Shown here: piece after piece, positions 25,862-34,579 of the stretch | How positions within the stretch are numbered: position 1 is the stretch's first letter | Layout: each line of letters starts with the position of its first letter | Origin: Longimycelium tulufanense | GTDB taxonomy: Bacteria; Actinomycetota; Actinomycetes; Mycobacteriales; Pseudonocardiaceae | Direction of reading: 5' to 3' | Length of the DNA: 64,000 nt | Assembly (NCBI RefSeq): GCF_014645795.1 | Contig: NZ_BMMK01000007.1 | Location: forward strand, 148,790 to 212,789 | Notes under the pieces: generated by a model | What the model was told of the DNA's origin: nothing | What the model saw: only the letters and a program-made list of their open reading frames with translations | The model's database searches: none | Program-made: the position numbers and the translations under genes

Positions 25862-27346
25862 CTAGGCGGATGTCGGCGACATTTCGTCGGCCAAGACCGA
25901 AAGCGGGAGATCCGGGTATGTCGCTGCGCGTGCGGCGACAACACCAACAGCAAGGGGAATGCCGGCACACCCTCGAAGCAAATCGGCTGCGGCACCGGGC
26001 TCGGCGGCCACCCGCTGCGCACCAAGCCGCCGTACCAGCAGCTCCCACGCATCGTCAGGGGGCAACGCCTCCAGATCGACGGCATGGGCCCCATGCACAC
26101 GTAGGCTGGTGAGCTGGCTTCGGCTGGTGACCAACACCGCGCAGTCGGCGGCACCGGGCAGCAGCGGCTCCACTTGGGCGGTGTCGTGGGCGTCATCCAA
26201 CAGGACGAGCATTCGCCTACCGGCTATCAGGCTGCGGTACAGACCGACCTGCGCATCCATGTCCGGTGGGATCGTGTCCGGTGACACCCCGAGTCCGTAC
26301 AACAGGGTCCGCACGCTTGTCTCCGGTGGGACCGGTCTTCGCGAGGAGCCACGGAGGTCGAGGTACAGCTGTCCGTCTGGAAACCGGTCGATATTCTGGC
26401 ACGCCCAGTGCAGGGCCAGGTGGGTCTTTCCCACACCACCCCTACCGGCAATCACGGAAATCACCACCCGGCACGAACGGGTAGAGCTGTTGCGCGCCGC
26501 GGTGAGCCGGTCCAGTTGCGGACCCCGACCGACAAGGACCGCGGGTTCGGCCGGGAGCTGACGGGGAACCGGCGACGGAGGGGAGGACCCGGTGATCATG
26601 GGACCGGCGAGGGTCCGGTCGCCGAGGAGCATCCGCTGGTACAACTCCTGCAGGGTGGGTTCCGGGTCGACCCCCAGCTCGTCGGCCAGGCGCCGCCTGA
26701 CCCGTTGGTAGTGCTCCAGCGCATCGGCTTGGCGACCGCAGCGGAACAGGGCGAGCATGAGTTGTCCGGCGGATCGCTCGTCCAACGGATGTGCGGCGGC
26801 CTGCGCGGACAGCCGGGCGAGCAGCTCCCGGTGCCGGCCCAACCGCAACCCGAGTTCGTTGCGGTCCAGCTCGGCCACCAGCCGCTCCTGCCCCAGGCGT
26901 TCCCGCACCGAACTGAGCCAGGAGCTGTCCAGCCCGGCGAACGCCTCGCCCCGCCACAGGCTCAGTGCCCTGTCGTACAGGGTCAACGCCCGGTCGTCCG
27001 AGTCAGCTGTACGAGCCTGCACCACCAACCGGCGAAACAGGTGCAGGTCCAGCTCCTCGGCATCGGCACTCAGCACGTAGCCGGCCCGTCGCCGCTCAAT
27101 ACCGATCGCGCCCGTCCTGCCCAGGGCGTGCCGGAGCCGGCACACATAGCTGGAGAGCACACGCGGGGCCCGGCGTGGCAGCGACTCACCCCACACCCGG
27201 TCGGCGAGCTGCTGCCACGACACCGGTCGGTTGACATCGACCGCCAGGGCGGCGAGTACGCACCGCTGCCGGGCATGTCCGAGATCGACAGGTCGATCGT
27301 CGGTCCAGCACTCCACCTCACCCAGAACGCCAATACTCGTCGCCAT
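25862..27346 (-). CDS. AfsR/SARP-type regulator with NB-ARC ATPase, lacking the TPR half
   Basis: The protein is 494 aa. Order: OmpR-type winged helix (about residues 1-95; SIGVLGEVE to RRAGYVLS), bacterial transcriptional activation domain (about 96-245; LFRRLVVQAR to RLADELGVDPEPTLQELYQRML), then NB-ARC with Walker A VIAGRGGVGKTHLALHWA (about 295), Walker B MLVLLDDAHD, and VLVTSRSQL. AfsR-type proteins normally run on for several hundred residues of TPR repeats, but this one stops within the GIPLAV region at LADEMSPTSA. No continuation is visible in other frames. SARPs activate antibiotic genes; here the target is unknown. Confidence 0.85.
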   Translation of the reverse strand: MATSIGVLGEVECWTDDRPVDLGHARQRCVLAALAVDVNRPVSWQQLADRVWGESLPRRAPRVLSSYVCRLRHALGRTGAIGIERRRAGYVLSADAEELDLHLFRRLVVQARTADSDDRALTLYDRALSLWRGEAFAGLDSSWLSSVRERLGQERLVAELDRNELGLRLGRHRELLARLSAQAAAHPLDERSAGQLMLALFRCGRQADALEHYQRVRRRLADELGVDPEPTLQELYQRMLLGDRTLAGPMITGSSPPSPVPRQLPAEPAVLVGRGPQLDRLTAARNSSTRSCRVVISVIAGRGGVGKTHLALHWACQNIDRFPDGQLYLDLRGSSRRPVPPETSVRTLLYGLGVSPDTIPPDMDAQVGLYRSLIAGRRMLVLLDDAHDTAQVEPLLPGAADCAVLVTSRSQLTSLRVHGAHAVDLEALPPDDAWELLVRRLGAQRVAAEPGAAADLLRGCAGIPLAVGVVAARAATYPDLPLSVLADEMSPTSA

Positions 27347-27674
27347 TTACGGCACGCTCCCCCAGTCCGGCAGCTTCCCGCAGCCGCCGTATTCGTCCGT
27401 GGTGACCAGCAGATCAACCGTCTCACAACACGTTCTGCACATGGAGCGGCCACAGTGGTGAAGGCACTGTCGCATACAGCCGGAACCGGGTGGTGGATGG
27501 ATTCCGATGCGTACGCAGGAGAGCTGTCACCCGAGCAAGCCACCGGTTGGTAACTGCACGCACGAACCCGTCTTGCTACGACCGGAGTCGTGAGTACCGC
27601 CCGCATGTTCCGGTGTCATGACGGGTCCAACCGGTCGGGTTCACGTTGGAAAGTCACGAGAGGAGCTGTATCTC
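27347..27674. other. Divergent intergenic region, nothing recognised
   Basis: About 330 bases between the AfsR-like gene and the secreted I36-type gene. It must contain promoters for both. The only regularity I see is a short CGAC-4-GTCG dyad near 27580, which is too small to mean much. Confidence 0.35.
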
Positions 27675-28136
27675 ATGGGTATCCGTGGCGTCGGTTCGGC
27701 ACTGGCTGGTAGGGCGGCCCGTGGCACGGCGGTGGCCGCGATGGCACTCGTCATGGCCGCAGGCGGGGTCACCGCAGCGGCCGCTGAGCGCCCCGCTGCC
27801 GCACCGGGCGCACAGGAGACGGAAGTGACGGCCCAACCCAGACCCTCCTGTCCCAGAGGATGGGTGTGCTTCTGGACCAAGCACGGTTTCCGCGGACATC
27901 GCGGAAAAGTGGCCGGCAACAACCGCAACTGGCAGGCTTTCCCGGAAAGGTACTGCCGCAGCGGCACTTGGGACAACTGTGCCTCATCCGCATACAACAA
28001 CGGTCGTACCCACCATGTGCGCTTCTATCAGCACCCCAACTACAGGGGACGTGGTATCAACATCTACAAGGGGCAGAGCCGGTCCAGCCTCGGGTGGATG
28101 AACGACCGGACGAGCTCCAACAAGTGGTTCCGCTGA
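27675..28136 (+). CDS. Secreted peptidase-inhibitor I36-like / crystallin-fold protein
   Basis: The protein is 153 aa. I chose ATG at 27675 with GAGGAG upstream. A signal peptide (arginines, then AVAAMALVMAAGGVTAAAA) is followed by a short Ala/Pro linker. The mature domain holds two beta-gamma-crystallin-like strand motifs (CFWTKHGFRGHRGKV and RFYQHPNYRGRGINIYKG) and four cysteines (CPRGWVC, YC, NC), as in Streptomyces metalloproteinase inhibitor and family I36. It probably acts outside the cell, binding a protease or calcium; that role is inferred from the family. Confidence 0.78.
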   Translation: MGIRGVGSALAGRAARGTAVAAMALVMAAGGVTAAAAERPAAAPGAQETEVTAQPRPSCPRGWVCFWTKHGFRGHRGKVAGNNRNWQAFPERYCRSGTWDNCASSAYNNGRTHHVRFYQHPNYRGRGINIYKGQSRSSLGWMNDRTSSNKWFR

Positions 28137-28179
28137 GTACCGGACGGCCGCCCGTCATCGCCCGACCGTAGGGACCGAA

Positions 28180-29085
28180 ATGTCGAGTCTCAAACTCCTC
28201 GCGGCGGCTACGCGGGCGGCACTCCTCATCGTGCTTGCTGGTTGCACGGGCGCGCAACCAGCAAGCACACCCGTCGAGGATCCGCACGTCACGCTCGGCG
28301 AAGCCGATCTGAAACTGCTCACCATGGAGGAACCCTACGCCGCAGAACGGGAGCGGCTCGCAGCGGTCGATCTCGATGAGACCAAGCGCTGCATGAGGAA
28401 GGAAGGATTCGACTACCCGGTGGCGAGCCCGGATTCCGCTCCCGATTACTGGTGGCGGCCGAACATGGCTGAGCGTCGGCGTGACGGTTACGGTTTCCAC
28501 AAACAAGGTGCCACACCACCCCGCACCGCCGTGGACGACTACGTGGAGGCGCTGCCCGATGGCGAGCGGGCGCGCTACGACCAAGTATTGTTCGGCCGGG
28601 AGGAAGACTACGCATCGATCGATCTGGTCACTGGCCAGCGGTACTCGTTTCCGACCGACGGGTGCACGGCAGCCGCTGCCGAACGGTTGTACGGCAGCCC
28701 CGCCAAGGCCGCGCTCGTCTACTACCTCCCGCAGGAGGTCCGGAACAACCTCCTCGATCGCATCGAGGCTGATCCCGTATACCACGAGGTGGTCGGTCGA
28801 TGGAGTCAATGTATGAAGGCACGTGGCTACGAGCTCGCGACGCCTTCAGATGCACGACAGACCGTGGGAGCACGGGTTGACGACGCTCCACGACATACCG
28901 CACCGGAGCAGTGGGAAGTCGAGATCGCGGTTGCCGACGGCGAGTGCGTGCTCGAGACCGATGTACCGGCGTCAGTTTCTGCGCTGCTTCGTCGTTACGC
29001 CGACACCCTCAACGCGGATGAACGGCGTCAGCTGGTGGAGGCTGGGCGAGCACACACCGAAGCGGTTCGCAAGCTCGGTGGCTGA
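28180..29085 (+). CDS. Putative lipoprotein of unknown function
   Basis: The protein is 301 aa. The N-terminus is a lipoprotein signal with lipobox LAGC (cysteine at about residue 22), followed by a mature region rich in charged residues. Several cysteines (KRCMRKEGFDYP, TDGCTAAAAERLYG, WSQCMKARGYE, GECVLETD) recall a class of actinobacterial lipoproteins with paired Cys in repeated 'C-M-x-x-x-G-Y/F' motifs. No catalytic motif recognised. It follows the I36-type gene by 43 bases and may be co-transcribed. Confidence 0.7.
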   Translation: MSSLKLLAAATRAALLIVLAGCTGAQPASTPVEDPHVTLGEADLKLLTMEEPYAAERERLAAVDLDETKRCMRKEGFDYPVASPDSAPDYWWRPNMAERRRDGYGFHKQGATPPRTAVDDYVEALPDGERARYDQVLFGREEDYASIDLVTGQRYSFPTDGCTAAAAERLYGSPAKAALVYYLPQEVRNNLLDRIEADPVYHEVVGRWSQCMKARGYELATPSDARQTVGARVDDAPRHTAPEQWEVEIAVADGECVLETDVPASVSALLRRYADTLNADERRQLVEAGRAHTEAVRKLGG

Positions 29086-29168
29086 TCCCGACGTCCCCTC
29101 ACCCGACGCTACGGAGGTTCGGTCGGTTCGGTAGCTCCATCATCCGACCACCACTGTGTAGCGGCGAG

Positions 29169-29214
29169 CCACAACTGGGTTGGAGTCAAAGGCAGTTCGA
29201 CCCCAACCCAGTGG
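29169..29214. terminator. Hairpin between convergent lipoprotein and DUF6986 genes
   Basis: CTGGGTTGG (29175-29183) pairs with CCAACCCAG (29203-29211), and flanking CCAC/GTGG and AGTC/GACC extend the stem. It lies 13 bases from the leftward gene's stop and 84 bases past the rightward one. Confidence 0.5.
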
Positions 29215-29226
29215 TTCGGGCCAGCG

Positions 29227-30510
29227 TCAGGAGGTGGGAAGCGGTTCGCGGTGGACGAGAGCGCGTAGGCCCGCGGCGGACAACCCGGTGAGGTGTTCCA
29301 CCTCATCGGGTTCCATGGCCCCACAGTCCACGGCGCGCTGCATCGACATCGCCAACGCCTGGGCGGTAGCCGGCTCGTCGAGCACCGCTCCCCCGGCGCG
29401 CTCCACGTAACGGCGCAGCCGGGTGCCATCTGCCTCGGCGGCGGAGCGGAAGAAGGCGAAGACGGTGGCGTACCGGCTCACCAGCTGCGCGGGATGCAGG
29501 TCCCAGCCCTGGTAGAAGCCGTGTACCAGACTGCGTCGGACCAGGGTCGCGTGCGTACGCCAACCCAGGCGTACCCGGGTAGCCTCGCCCACGGGCAGCA
29601 CGTTCGTCGAGCCGTCGGACAGTCGTACCCCCGTACCGGCGGCGGAGAGCTGCATGACGTGCCGGGCGAAGTCACAGGCGCTGTGCGCCATGTGTTGCTG
29701 GGCCGCAGAAAGCCCGCATGCAGCGGTGTAGTCGTAGGTACCGAAGTGCAGTCCACTCACTCGGCCCTGGCCTGCCTCGATCCAGGACGGTAGGGCAAGG
29801 CGACCGGAATGGTCCATGATGGACTGTATCGTCTCCACCTGGATCTCGAAGCGCAGTGCGCCTTCCGGCAACCCCAGAGCCTGCTCGGTCAGCTGGAGCA
29901 CGTTCACCAACGTCGTGACCTGCGCGGTCGCGGTCACCTTCGGGAACGTGAGGACGAACCCTTCGGGCAGGCGTCCCTCCGTGCGCTCCAGCAAGGCAGT
30001 GAGTAGGACGTCGAGCGTGCGCACACTGCGTTCGCGTAGCACCGGCGTGTCAAAGGACTTGACCCGAACGCCGAACCAGGGCGGGCACAGGCTCGAGCCG
30101 GTCCAGGTCACGAGGTGCTCGGCCGTGCGGACCGCGTCGGCGTCCTCCCGCTCGTCCCCCGGTGCACCGTAGCCGTCCTCGAAGTCCACGCGGAAGTCCT
30201 CGACGGGCTCGCGGGCGAGCTTGCTGCGTACCCGCGGGTGCACCACCTCGGCCAGCTCCACGGGCAGGTCCAGTGCGTTCGCCAGATCCGCGGGGGATGC
30301 TGCGTGGTCCTCCATCGCGGCCAGCGCCGTGTTACCCCACTGGCACGGCAGGTCGGCGGTGACCTGGTCCGCGGGCACGTAGCAGGTGTGCACCGGCTGC
30401 CGGCCGCCCGGGTCACCGGGGTAACGCCGCGACCGCGCGTCGTCCACTTCGGACAGTTGGGCCAGCGTGGCGCGCACTGTCTCCTGGTCCAGCGACATCC
30501 GTACCGTCAT
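29227..30510 (-). CDS. HpcH/HpaI aldolase/citrate lyase-like protein (DUF6986)
   Basis: The protein is 427 aa. A TIM-barrel lyase-like sequence: DFRVDFEDGYGAPGDERED (metal/acid cluster), WFGVRVKSFD, FVLTFPKVTATAQV and RFEIQVETIQSIMD. This corresponds to the family annotated as DUF6986 in actinomycetes, usually found next to malate synthase. Its ATG overlaps the stop of aceB (TGATG), so the two are translationally coupled. It may act on a C2/C3-CoA or oxo-acid linked to glyoxylate, but the reaction is not established. Confidence 0.8.
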   Translation of the reverse strand: MTVRMSLDQETVRATLAQLSEVDDARSRRYPGDPGGRQPVHTCYVPADQVTADLPCQWGNTALAAMEDHAASPADLANALDLPVELAEVVHPRVRSKLAREPVEDFRVDFEDGYGAPGDEREDADAVRTAEHLVTWTGSSLCPPWFGVRVKSFDTPVLRERSVRTLDVLLTALLERTEGRLPEGFVLTFPKVTATAQVTTLVNVLQLTEQALGLPEGALRFEIQVETIQSIMDHSGRLALPSWIEAGQGRVSGLHFGTYDYTAACGLSAAQQHMAHSACDFARHVMQLSAAGTGVRLSDGSTNVLPVGEATRVRLGWRTHATLVRRSLVHGFYQGWDLHPAQLVSRYATVFAFFRSAAEADGTRLRRYVERAGGAVLDEPATAQALAMSMQRAVDCGAMEPDEVEHLTGLSAAGLRALVHREPLPTS

Positions 30511-32111
30511 CAGTCGATCCGCTCGTAGGCTGGCAGGGTCAGAAAGTCCACGAAGTCCTCGGCGAGCGCGACCTCCTCGAACACCTCACGGGCGTCCTTG
30601 AACCGTCCGGTCTCGAAGGCGGCCGAACCCAGCTCGTCGGAAATCCCGGCCAGCTCCTCGTCGAGGATCCGGCGCACCAGCTCGACGGTGACCGGTTCGC
30701 CGTTGCTGAGCCGGACGCCGTTACGGATCCACTGCCACACCTGGGACCGGGCGATCTCGGCGGTGGCCACGTCCTCCATCAGGTTCTGGATGCCGGCCGC
30801 ACCCACGCCGCGCAGCCAGGACTCGATGTAGCGCAGGCCGACGTTGACGTCGCTGCGCAGGCCCTGCTCGGTGATCTCACCCGGGGTCGCGGCCACGTCA
30901 AGCAGGTCGGCCGCGGTGACGGACACCTCCGGGCGCTGGCGGTCCACCTGGTTGGGCCGCTCCCCCAGCACGTCGTCGAACACCTCGGCGCAGACCGGCA
31001 CCAGGTCGGGGTGGGCCACCCAGGAACCGTCGAAGCCGTCCCCGGCCTCGCGCCGTTTGTCCTCGCCCACCTTGGCCAGCGCGCGGGCGTTGACCTCGGG
31101 GTCGCGGCGGCTCGGGATGAAGGCCGCCATACCGCCGATGGCGAACGCACCACGCTTGTGGCAGGTCTGCACCAGCAGCTCGGTGTAGGCGCGCATGAAG
31201 GGGGCGGTCATCGTGACCGAGTTGCGGTCGGGCAACACGAAGTCGCGCCCGGCATCCCGGAAGTTCTTGATGACGCTGAAGAGATAGTCCCAGCGACCCG
31301 CGTTCAGCCCCGAGGCGTGCTCGCGCAGCTCGTAGAGGATCTCCTCCATCTCGAAGGCCGCGGTGATGGTCTCGATGAGCACGGTGGCACGGATCGTGCC
31401 GTGCGGGATTCCCAGCGCCTGCTCGGCGTGGGTGAACACGTCGTTCCACAACCGCGCTTCGGCGTGCCCCTCCATCTTGGGCAGGTAGAAGTACGGGCCG
31501 CTGCCCTTGTCGAGCAGTCGGCGCGCGTTGTGGAAGAAGTAGAGCCCGAAGTCGAACAGTGACGCGCTGACCTGCTCGCCGTCGACCAGCACGTGTCGTT
31601 CCACCAGGTGCCAGCCCCGGGGGCGGAACACGATGGCCGGGGTGCGCTCGACGGTGAGCCGGTAGTGCTTGCCCTCCGGGCCGGTGTAGTCGATGCGGCG
31701 CTCGATGGCGTCGATCAGGTTCACCTGACCGGCGACCATGTTGTACCAGGTCGGTGCGTTGGCGTCCTCGTGGTCGGCGAGCCAGACCCGGGCGCCGGAG
31801 TTCAGCGCGTTGATGGTCATCTTGCGCTCGGTGGGCCCGGTGATCTCCACCCGGCGGTCCCGCAGGTCGGCCGGTGCCTCGGCGACCCGCCAGTCACCGG
31901 CCCGGACGTCGGCGGTCTGCGGGAGGAAGTCCAGCCGTCCGCTGCGGGCGATCTCGTCGCGGCGCCCGGCCCGGGCCGCGAGCACCTCGACGCGGCGGGG
32001 GCCGAACCGTCGCTGCAGGTCGGCGACGAAGGCCAACGCCTGTGCGGTGAGCACCTCCTCCCCGCGCTCGACGGATGGTCCGACGACGGTCACGCCGTTG
32101 TGGTCGCTCAC
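30510..32111 (-). CDS. aceB: Malate synthase A
   Basis: The protein is 533 aa, standard for the A isoform. It condenses glyoxylate with acetyl-CoA to malate. Landmarks: [28 protein letters not shown] block near residue 95-120, [13 protein letters not shown] with the catalytic arginine, [35 protein letters not shown], and the family signature [20 protein letters not shown]. No isocitrate lyase gene lies in the window. In actinomycetes such an aceB with an IclR neighbour often serves allantoin/ureidoglycolate-derived glyoxylate; this is an inference from gene order. Confidence 0.96.
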   Translation of the reverse strand: MSDHNGVTVVGPSVERGEEVLTAQALAFVADLQRRFGPRRVEVLAARAGRRDEIARSGRLDFLPQTADVRAGDWRVAEAPADLRDRRVEITGPTERKMTINALNSGARVWLADHEDANAPTWYNMVAGQVNLIDAIERRIDYTGPEGKHYRLTVERTPAIVFRPRGWHLVERHVLVDGEQVSASLFDFGLYFFHNARRLLDKGSGPYFYLPKMEGHAEARLWNDVFTHAEQALGIPHGTIRATVLIETITAAFEMEEILYELREHASGLNAGRWDYLFSVIKNFRDAGRDFVLPDRNSVTMTAPFMRAYTELLVQTCHKRGAFAIGGMAAFIPSRRDPEVNARALAKVGEDKRREAGDGFDGSWVAHPDLVPVCAEVFDDVLGERPNQVDRQRPEVSVTAADLLDVAATPGEITEQGLRSDVNVGLRYIESWLRGVGAAGIQNLMEDVATAEIARSQVWQWIRNGVRLSNGEPVTVELVRRILDEELAGISDELGSAAFETGRFKDAREVFEEVALAEDFVDFLTLPAYERID

Positions 32112-32283
32112 GGTCCGCTCCTCAGCAGTACGAGCGTCATCCTTCTATTATCCGGAGCTTAGATTTTGTATCGTGGAAGTCAATGGCTGGCGAGCCTCGC
32201 GTGGGGTAGGTGTAGCGCACGCCACGTCGGCGCGCACTCCCTAGAATCCGCGCGAAGGTTCGCCCTGGCGAGAGGAGACGGCC

Positions 32284-33063
32284 GTGGCGCCGCAGAAGAC
32301 GGAGCGCGGCTCGGGCGGCGGCGTGCAGTCGCTGGAGCGTGCCTTCGCGCTGCTCGAGCAGCTGGCGGACGCCGGCGGCGAGGCCGGCCTCTCCGAGTTG
32401 GCCGCCTCCTCGGGGCTGCCGTTGCCCACCATCCACCGGCTGGTGCGCACCCTGGTCGCGTTGGGCTACGTCCGGCAGGACTCCTCCCGCCGCTACGCGC
32501 TGGGCCCGCGGCTGATCCGGCTCGGCGAGATGGCCAGCCGCCAGTTCGGCTCCTGGGCCCGCCCGCTGCTCGCCGAGCTGGTCCAGCAGGTCGGCGAGAC
32601 CGCGAACCTGGCCATCCTGGACGGTGACGAGATCGTCTACGTCGCCCAGGCCCCGTCGCGGCACTCGATGCGGATGTTCACCGAGGTCGGTCGGCGCGTG
32701 CTGCCGCACGGCACCGGGGTGGGCAAGGCGGTGTTGTCCCGTCTGCCCCGCGAGGAGGTGGCGGCGATCCTGGACCGCACCGGGATGCCCGCCTACACCC
32801 CGCACACCATCACCGACCGGGACAAGCTGCTTCGCCAGCTCGCCCAGGTCGCGCGCCAGGGGTACGCGACGGACGAGGGCGAGCAGGAGATCGGCGTGCG
32901 GTGCGTCGCCGTGCCGCTGACCGGCGGGCCGGCCCGGGCGGCCATCTCGGTCTCCGGCCCCGAGGGCCGGCTCACCAAGGCAACGGTCGACCGCATCGTC
33001 CCCCTGATGCGCCGCACCGCCGAGCAGCTGAGCCAGCAGCTGTCCAACGCCGCCTCCGCCTGA
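32284..33063 (+). CDS. IclR-family regulator
   Basis: The protein is 259 aa with a GTG start after GAGAGGAG. The N-terminal winged helix has GVQSLERAFALLEQLAD and LSELAASSGLPLPTIHRLVR; the C-terminal effector domain contains the small-molecule pocket region HGTGVGKAVLSRLP and YATDEGEQEIGVRCVAVPL. Divergent from aceB with 172 bases between, so it very probably controls aceB and DUF6986. Glyoxylate-type effectors are known for AllR-like members, which makes this the first guess. Confidence 0.9.
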   Translation: MAPQKTERGSGGGVQSLERAFALLEQLADAGGEAGLSELAASSGLPLPTIHRLVRTLVALGYVRQDSSRRYALGPRLIRLGEMASRQFGSWARPLLAELVQQVGETANLAILDGDEIVYVAQAPSRHSMRMFTEVGRRVLPHGTGVGKAVLSRLPREEVAAILDRTGMPAYTPHTITDRDKLLRQLAQVARQGYATDEGEQEIGVRCVAVPLTGGPARAAISVSGPEGRLTKATVDRIVPLMRRTAEQLSQQLSNAASA

Positions 33064-33113
33064 GCCGGCGCGCAACCGCCGTACCGCGACGGACCCCACC
33101 GTGACGACAGTGG

Positions 33114-33132
33114 TTAGGCGAGACTAACCTCA
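33114..33132. promoter_or_regulatory. Iron box (DtxR/IdeR/DmdR operator)
   Basis: TTAGGCGAGACTAACCTCA closely matches the 19-base consensus TTAGGTTAGGCTAACCTAA, with TTAGG and CTAACCT arms intact. It is about 60 bases upstream of the siderophore-binding lipoprotein gene, which should therefore be repressed when iron is plentiful. Confidence 0.85.
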
Positions 33133-33188
33133 AGTGGATCTCCTTGCTGAGGTGCGTTGTCGTCGTTAGAGATGGGGGTAGGACGCCG

Positions 33189-34208
33189 ATGCCACAGATC
33201 CACTTCGCTCCGTTCTCCCGCCGCAGCCTGCTCGCCGCGGCCGGTGCCTTGGGGCTTGGTGCCCTCGTCGCGGGCTGTACCGGTCGTGGCGGTCCGGGGC
33301 GAGAGCGTGGGGACGGCTGGTCGTTCACCGACGACCGGAACACGAGGGTGACCGCGGATGGCCGGCCGACGCGCGTGGTCGCCTACATCGGTGCGGCCGC
33401 CGCGTTGCACGACTTCGGGGTCACCGACCAGATCGTCGGTGTGTTCGGGCCGACCAGAGGTAAGGACGGCGGCCCGGACCCGCAGGCCGGTGATCTGGAC
33501 GTCAACCGGGTGACGGTTCTCGGGAACACCTACGGCGAGTTCAATCTGGAGAAATACGCGGCGCTCCAGCCCGATCTGCTGGTGACGAACATGTTCCAGC
33601 CCGGAGTTCTCTGGTATGTACCGGATGCCAGCAAGGACAAGGTTCTCGAGTTCGCGCCCAGTCTCGCCATCACCGCGACGCGGGTCTTTCTGCCCGAACC
33701 CGTCCGCCGCTACGCCGAGCTGGCCGAGGCCCTCGGGGCCGACCTGAAGTCGGAGAAGGTCACCGCGGCCAAGGCTCGGTTCGACAGTGCCGGCGAGGCG
33801 CTGCGCACCGCGGTCAAGGAGAGGGCCGGGATCAAGGTGATGGCTGCCTCCGCCCGGACCGACATGTTCTATGTCTCCGATCCCAAGGTCTATGCGGACC
33901 TGAGCTACTTTCGGGATCTCGGCGTGGAGTTCGTCGGACCGGAGAAGGCGGAGGCTGATGGCTTCTGGGAGCCCGTCAGTTGGGAGAACGCCCACAAGTA
34001 CGCGGCGGACGTGATCCTGCTCGACAGCCGGACGGGGTCGTTGAAACCCGAGGACATGGCGTCGATGCCCACCTGGTCACAGCTTCCCGCCGCACGCGCG
34101 GGGCAGGTGACGCCGTGGCAGAGCGAGCCGCGGTTCTCCTACCAGGGCGCGGCAACCGCCCTGGGGTCGCTGACGAAGGCCATCCGCGGCGCCGAGAAGG
34201 TGGCCTGA
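33189..34208 (+). CDS. Iron-siderophore ABC transporter substrate-binding lipoprotein
   Basis: The protein is 339 aa. I chose ATG at 33189 (GTAGGA upstream). The N-terminus FSRRSLLAAAGALGLGALVAGC combines a twin-arginine-like motif with a lipobox, so it is likely Tat-exported and lipid-anchored. The rest is a type III periplasmic-binding fold (TRVVAYIGAAAALHDFGV, YAALQPDLLVTN, DVILLDSR, LPAARAGQVTPWQ). It captures a ferric siderophore for an ABC importer. No permease or ATPase gene is adjacent, so it must work with components encoded elsewhere. The iron box upstream supports iron control. Confidence 0.9.
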   Translation: MPQIHFAPFSRRSLLAAAGALGLGALVAGCTGRGGPGRERGDGWSFTDDRNTRVTADGRPTRVVAYIGAAAALHDFGVTDQIVGVFGPTRGKDGGPDPQAGDLDVNRVTVLGNTYGEFNLEKYAALQPDLLVTNMFQPGVLWYVPDASKDKVLEFAPSLAITATRVFLPEPVRRYAELAEALGADLKSEKVTAAKARFDSAGEALRTAVKERAGIKVMAASARTDMFYVSDPKVYADLSYFRDLGVEFVGPEKAEADGFWEPVSWENAHKYAADVILLDSRTGSLKPEDMASMPTWSQLPAARAGQVTPWQSEPRFSYQGAATALGSLTKAIRGAEKVA

Positions 34209-34579
34209 GCCAAGCACCGTGCCGGGTCGGCTGCGCCGTCGCGGCCGACCTGCTCCACGGCACCGCCGGTCGTCAGGAGCCGGATCTGGTTGGTGGGACG
34301 AGGCACAACCGCCGCCGGCTTCCCACCGAACAGCGTATTACTGAGCGCGTTCACCCCGAAGATCCGCGCTCTTCGCCCCCTCGCGTCCACCGCGAGTCGA
34401 GATACCCGATCTTCACCTATGTGAGTGATATGAGGAACCGGTGCCGCACGTCCGGCGCCGCAGCCGCGACGGCTCCGTCCGGCGGCCGGACCGGGCGGAT
34501 AGTTGGTCCCGCAACATCGGGCCCACGGGTTTACGCTAAGTGATGAGGGGCACGTCGCCGCAGCGAGGAGCCCGGAGTC
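34209..34579. other. Intergenic region before nfeD, nothing recognised
   Basis: About 370 bases between the siderophore-binding gene and the nfeD gene. No frame resembles a family. I see no strong hairpin directly after the upstream stop. The nfeD promoter is presumably in its right half, where the sequence is somewhat less G+C-rich (ACCTATGTGAGTGATATGAG near 34415). Confidence 0.35.

Noticed and set aside
24940..26196. Possible long continuation of the AfsR-like protein in another frame, or a long N-terminal extension of the DUF62 protein
   Set aside because: The open frame between the two genes has arginine/proline-rich shadow composition and no TPR-like pattern; the DUF62 homology begins sharply at the ATG at 25749.
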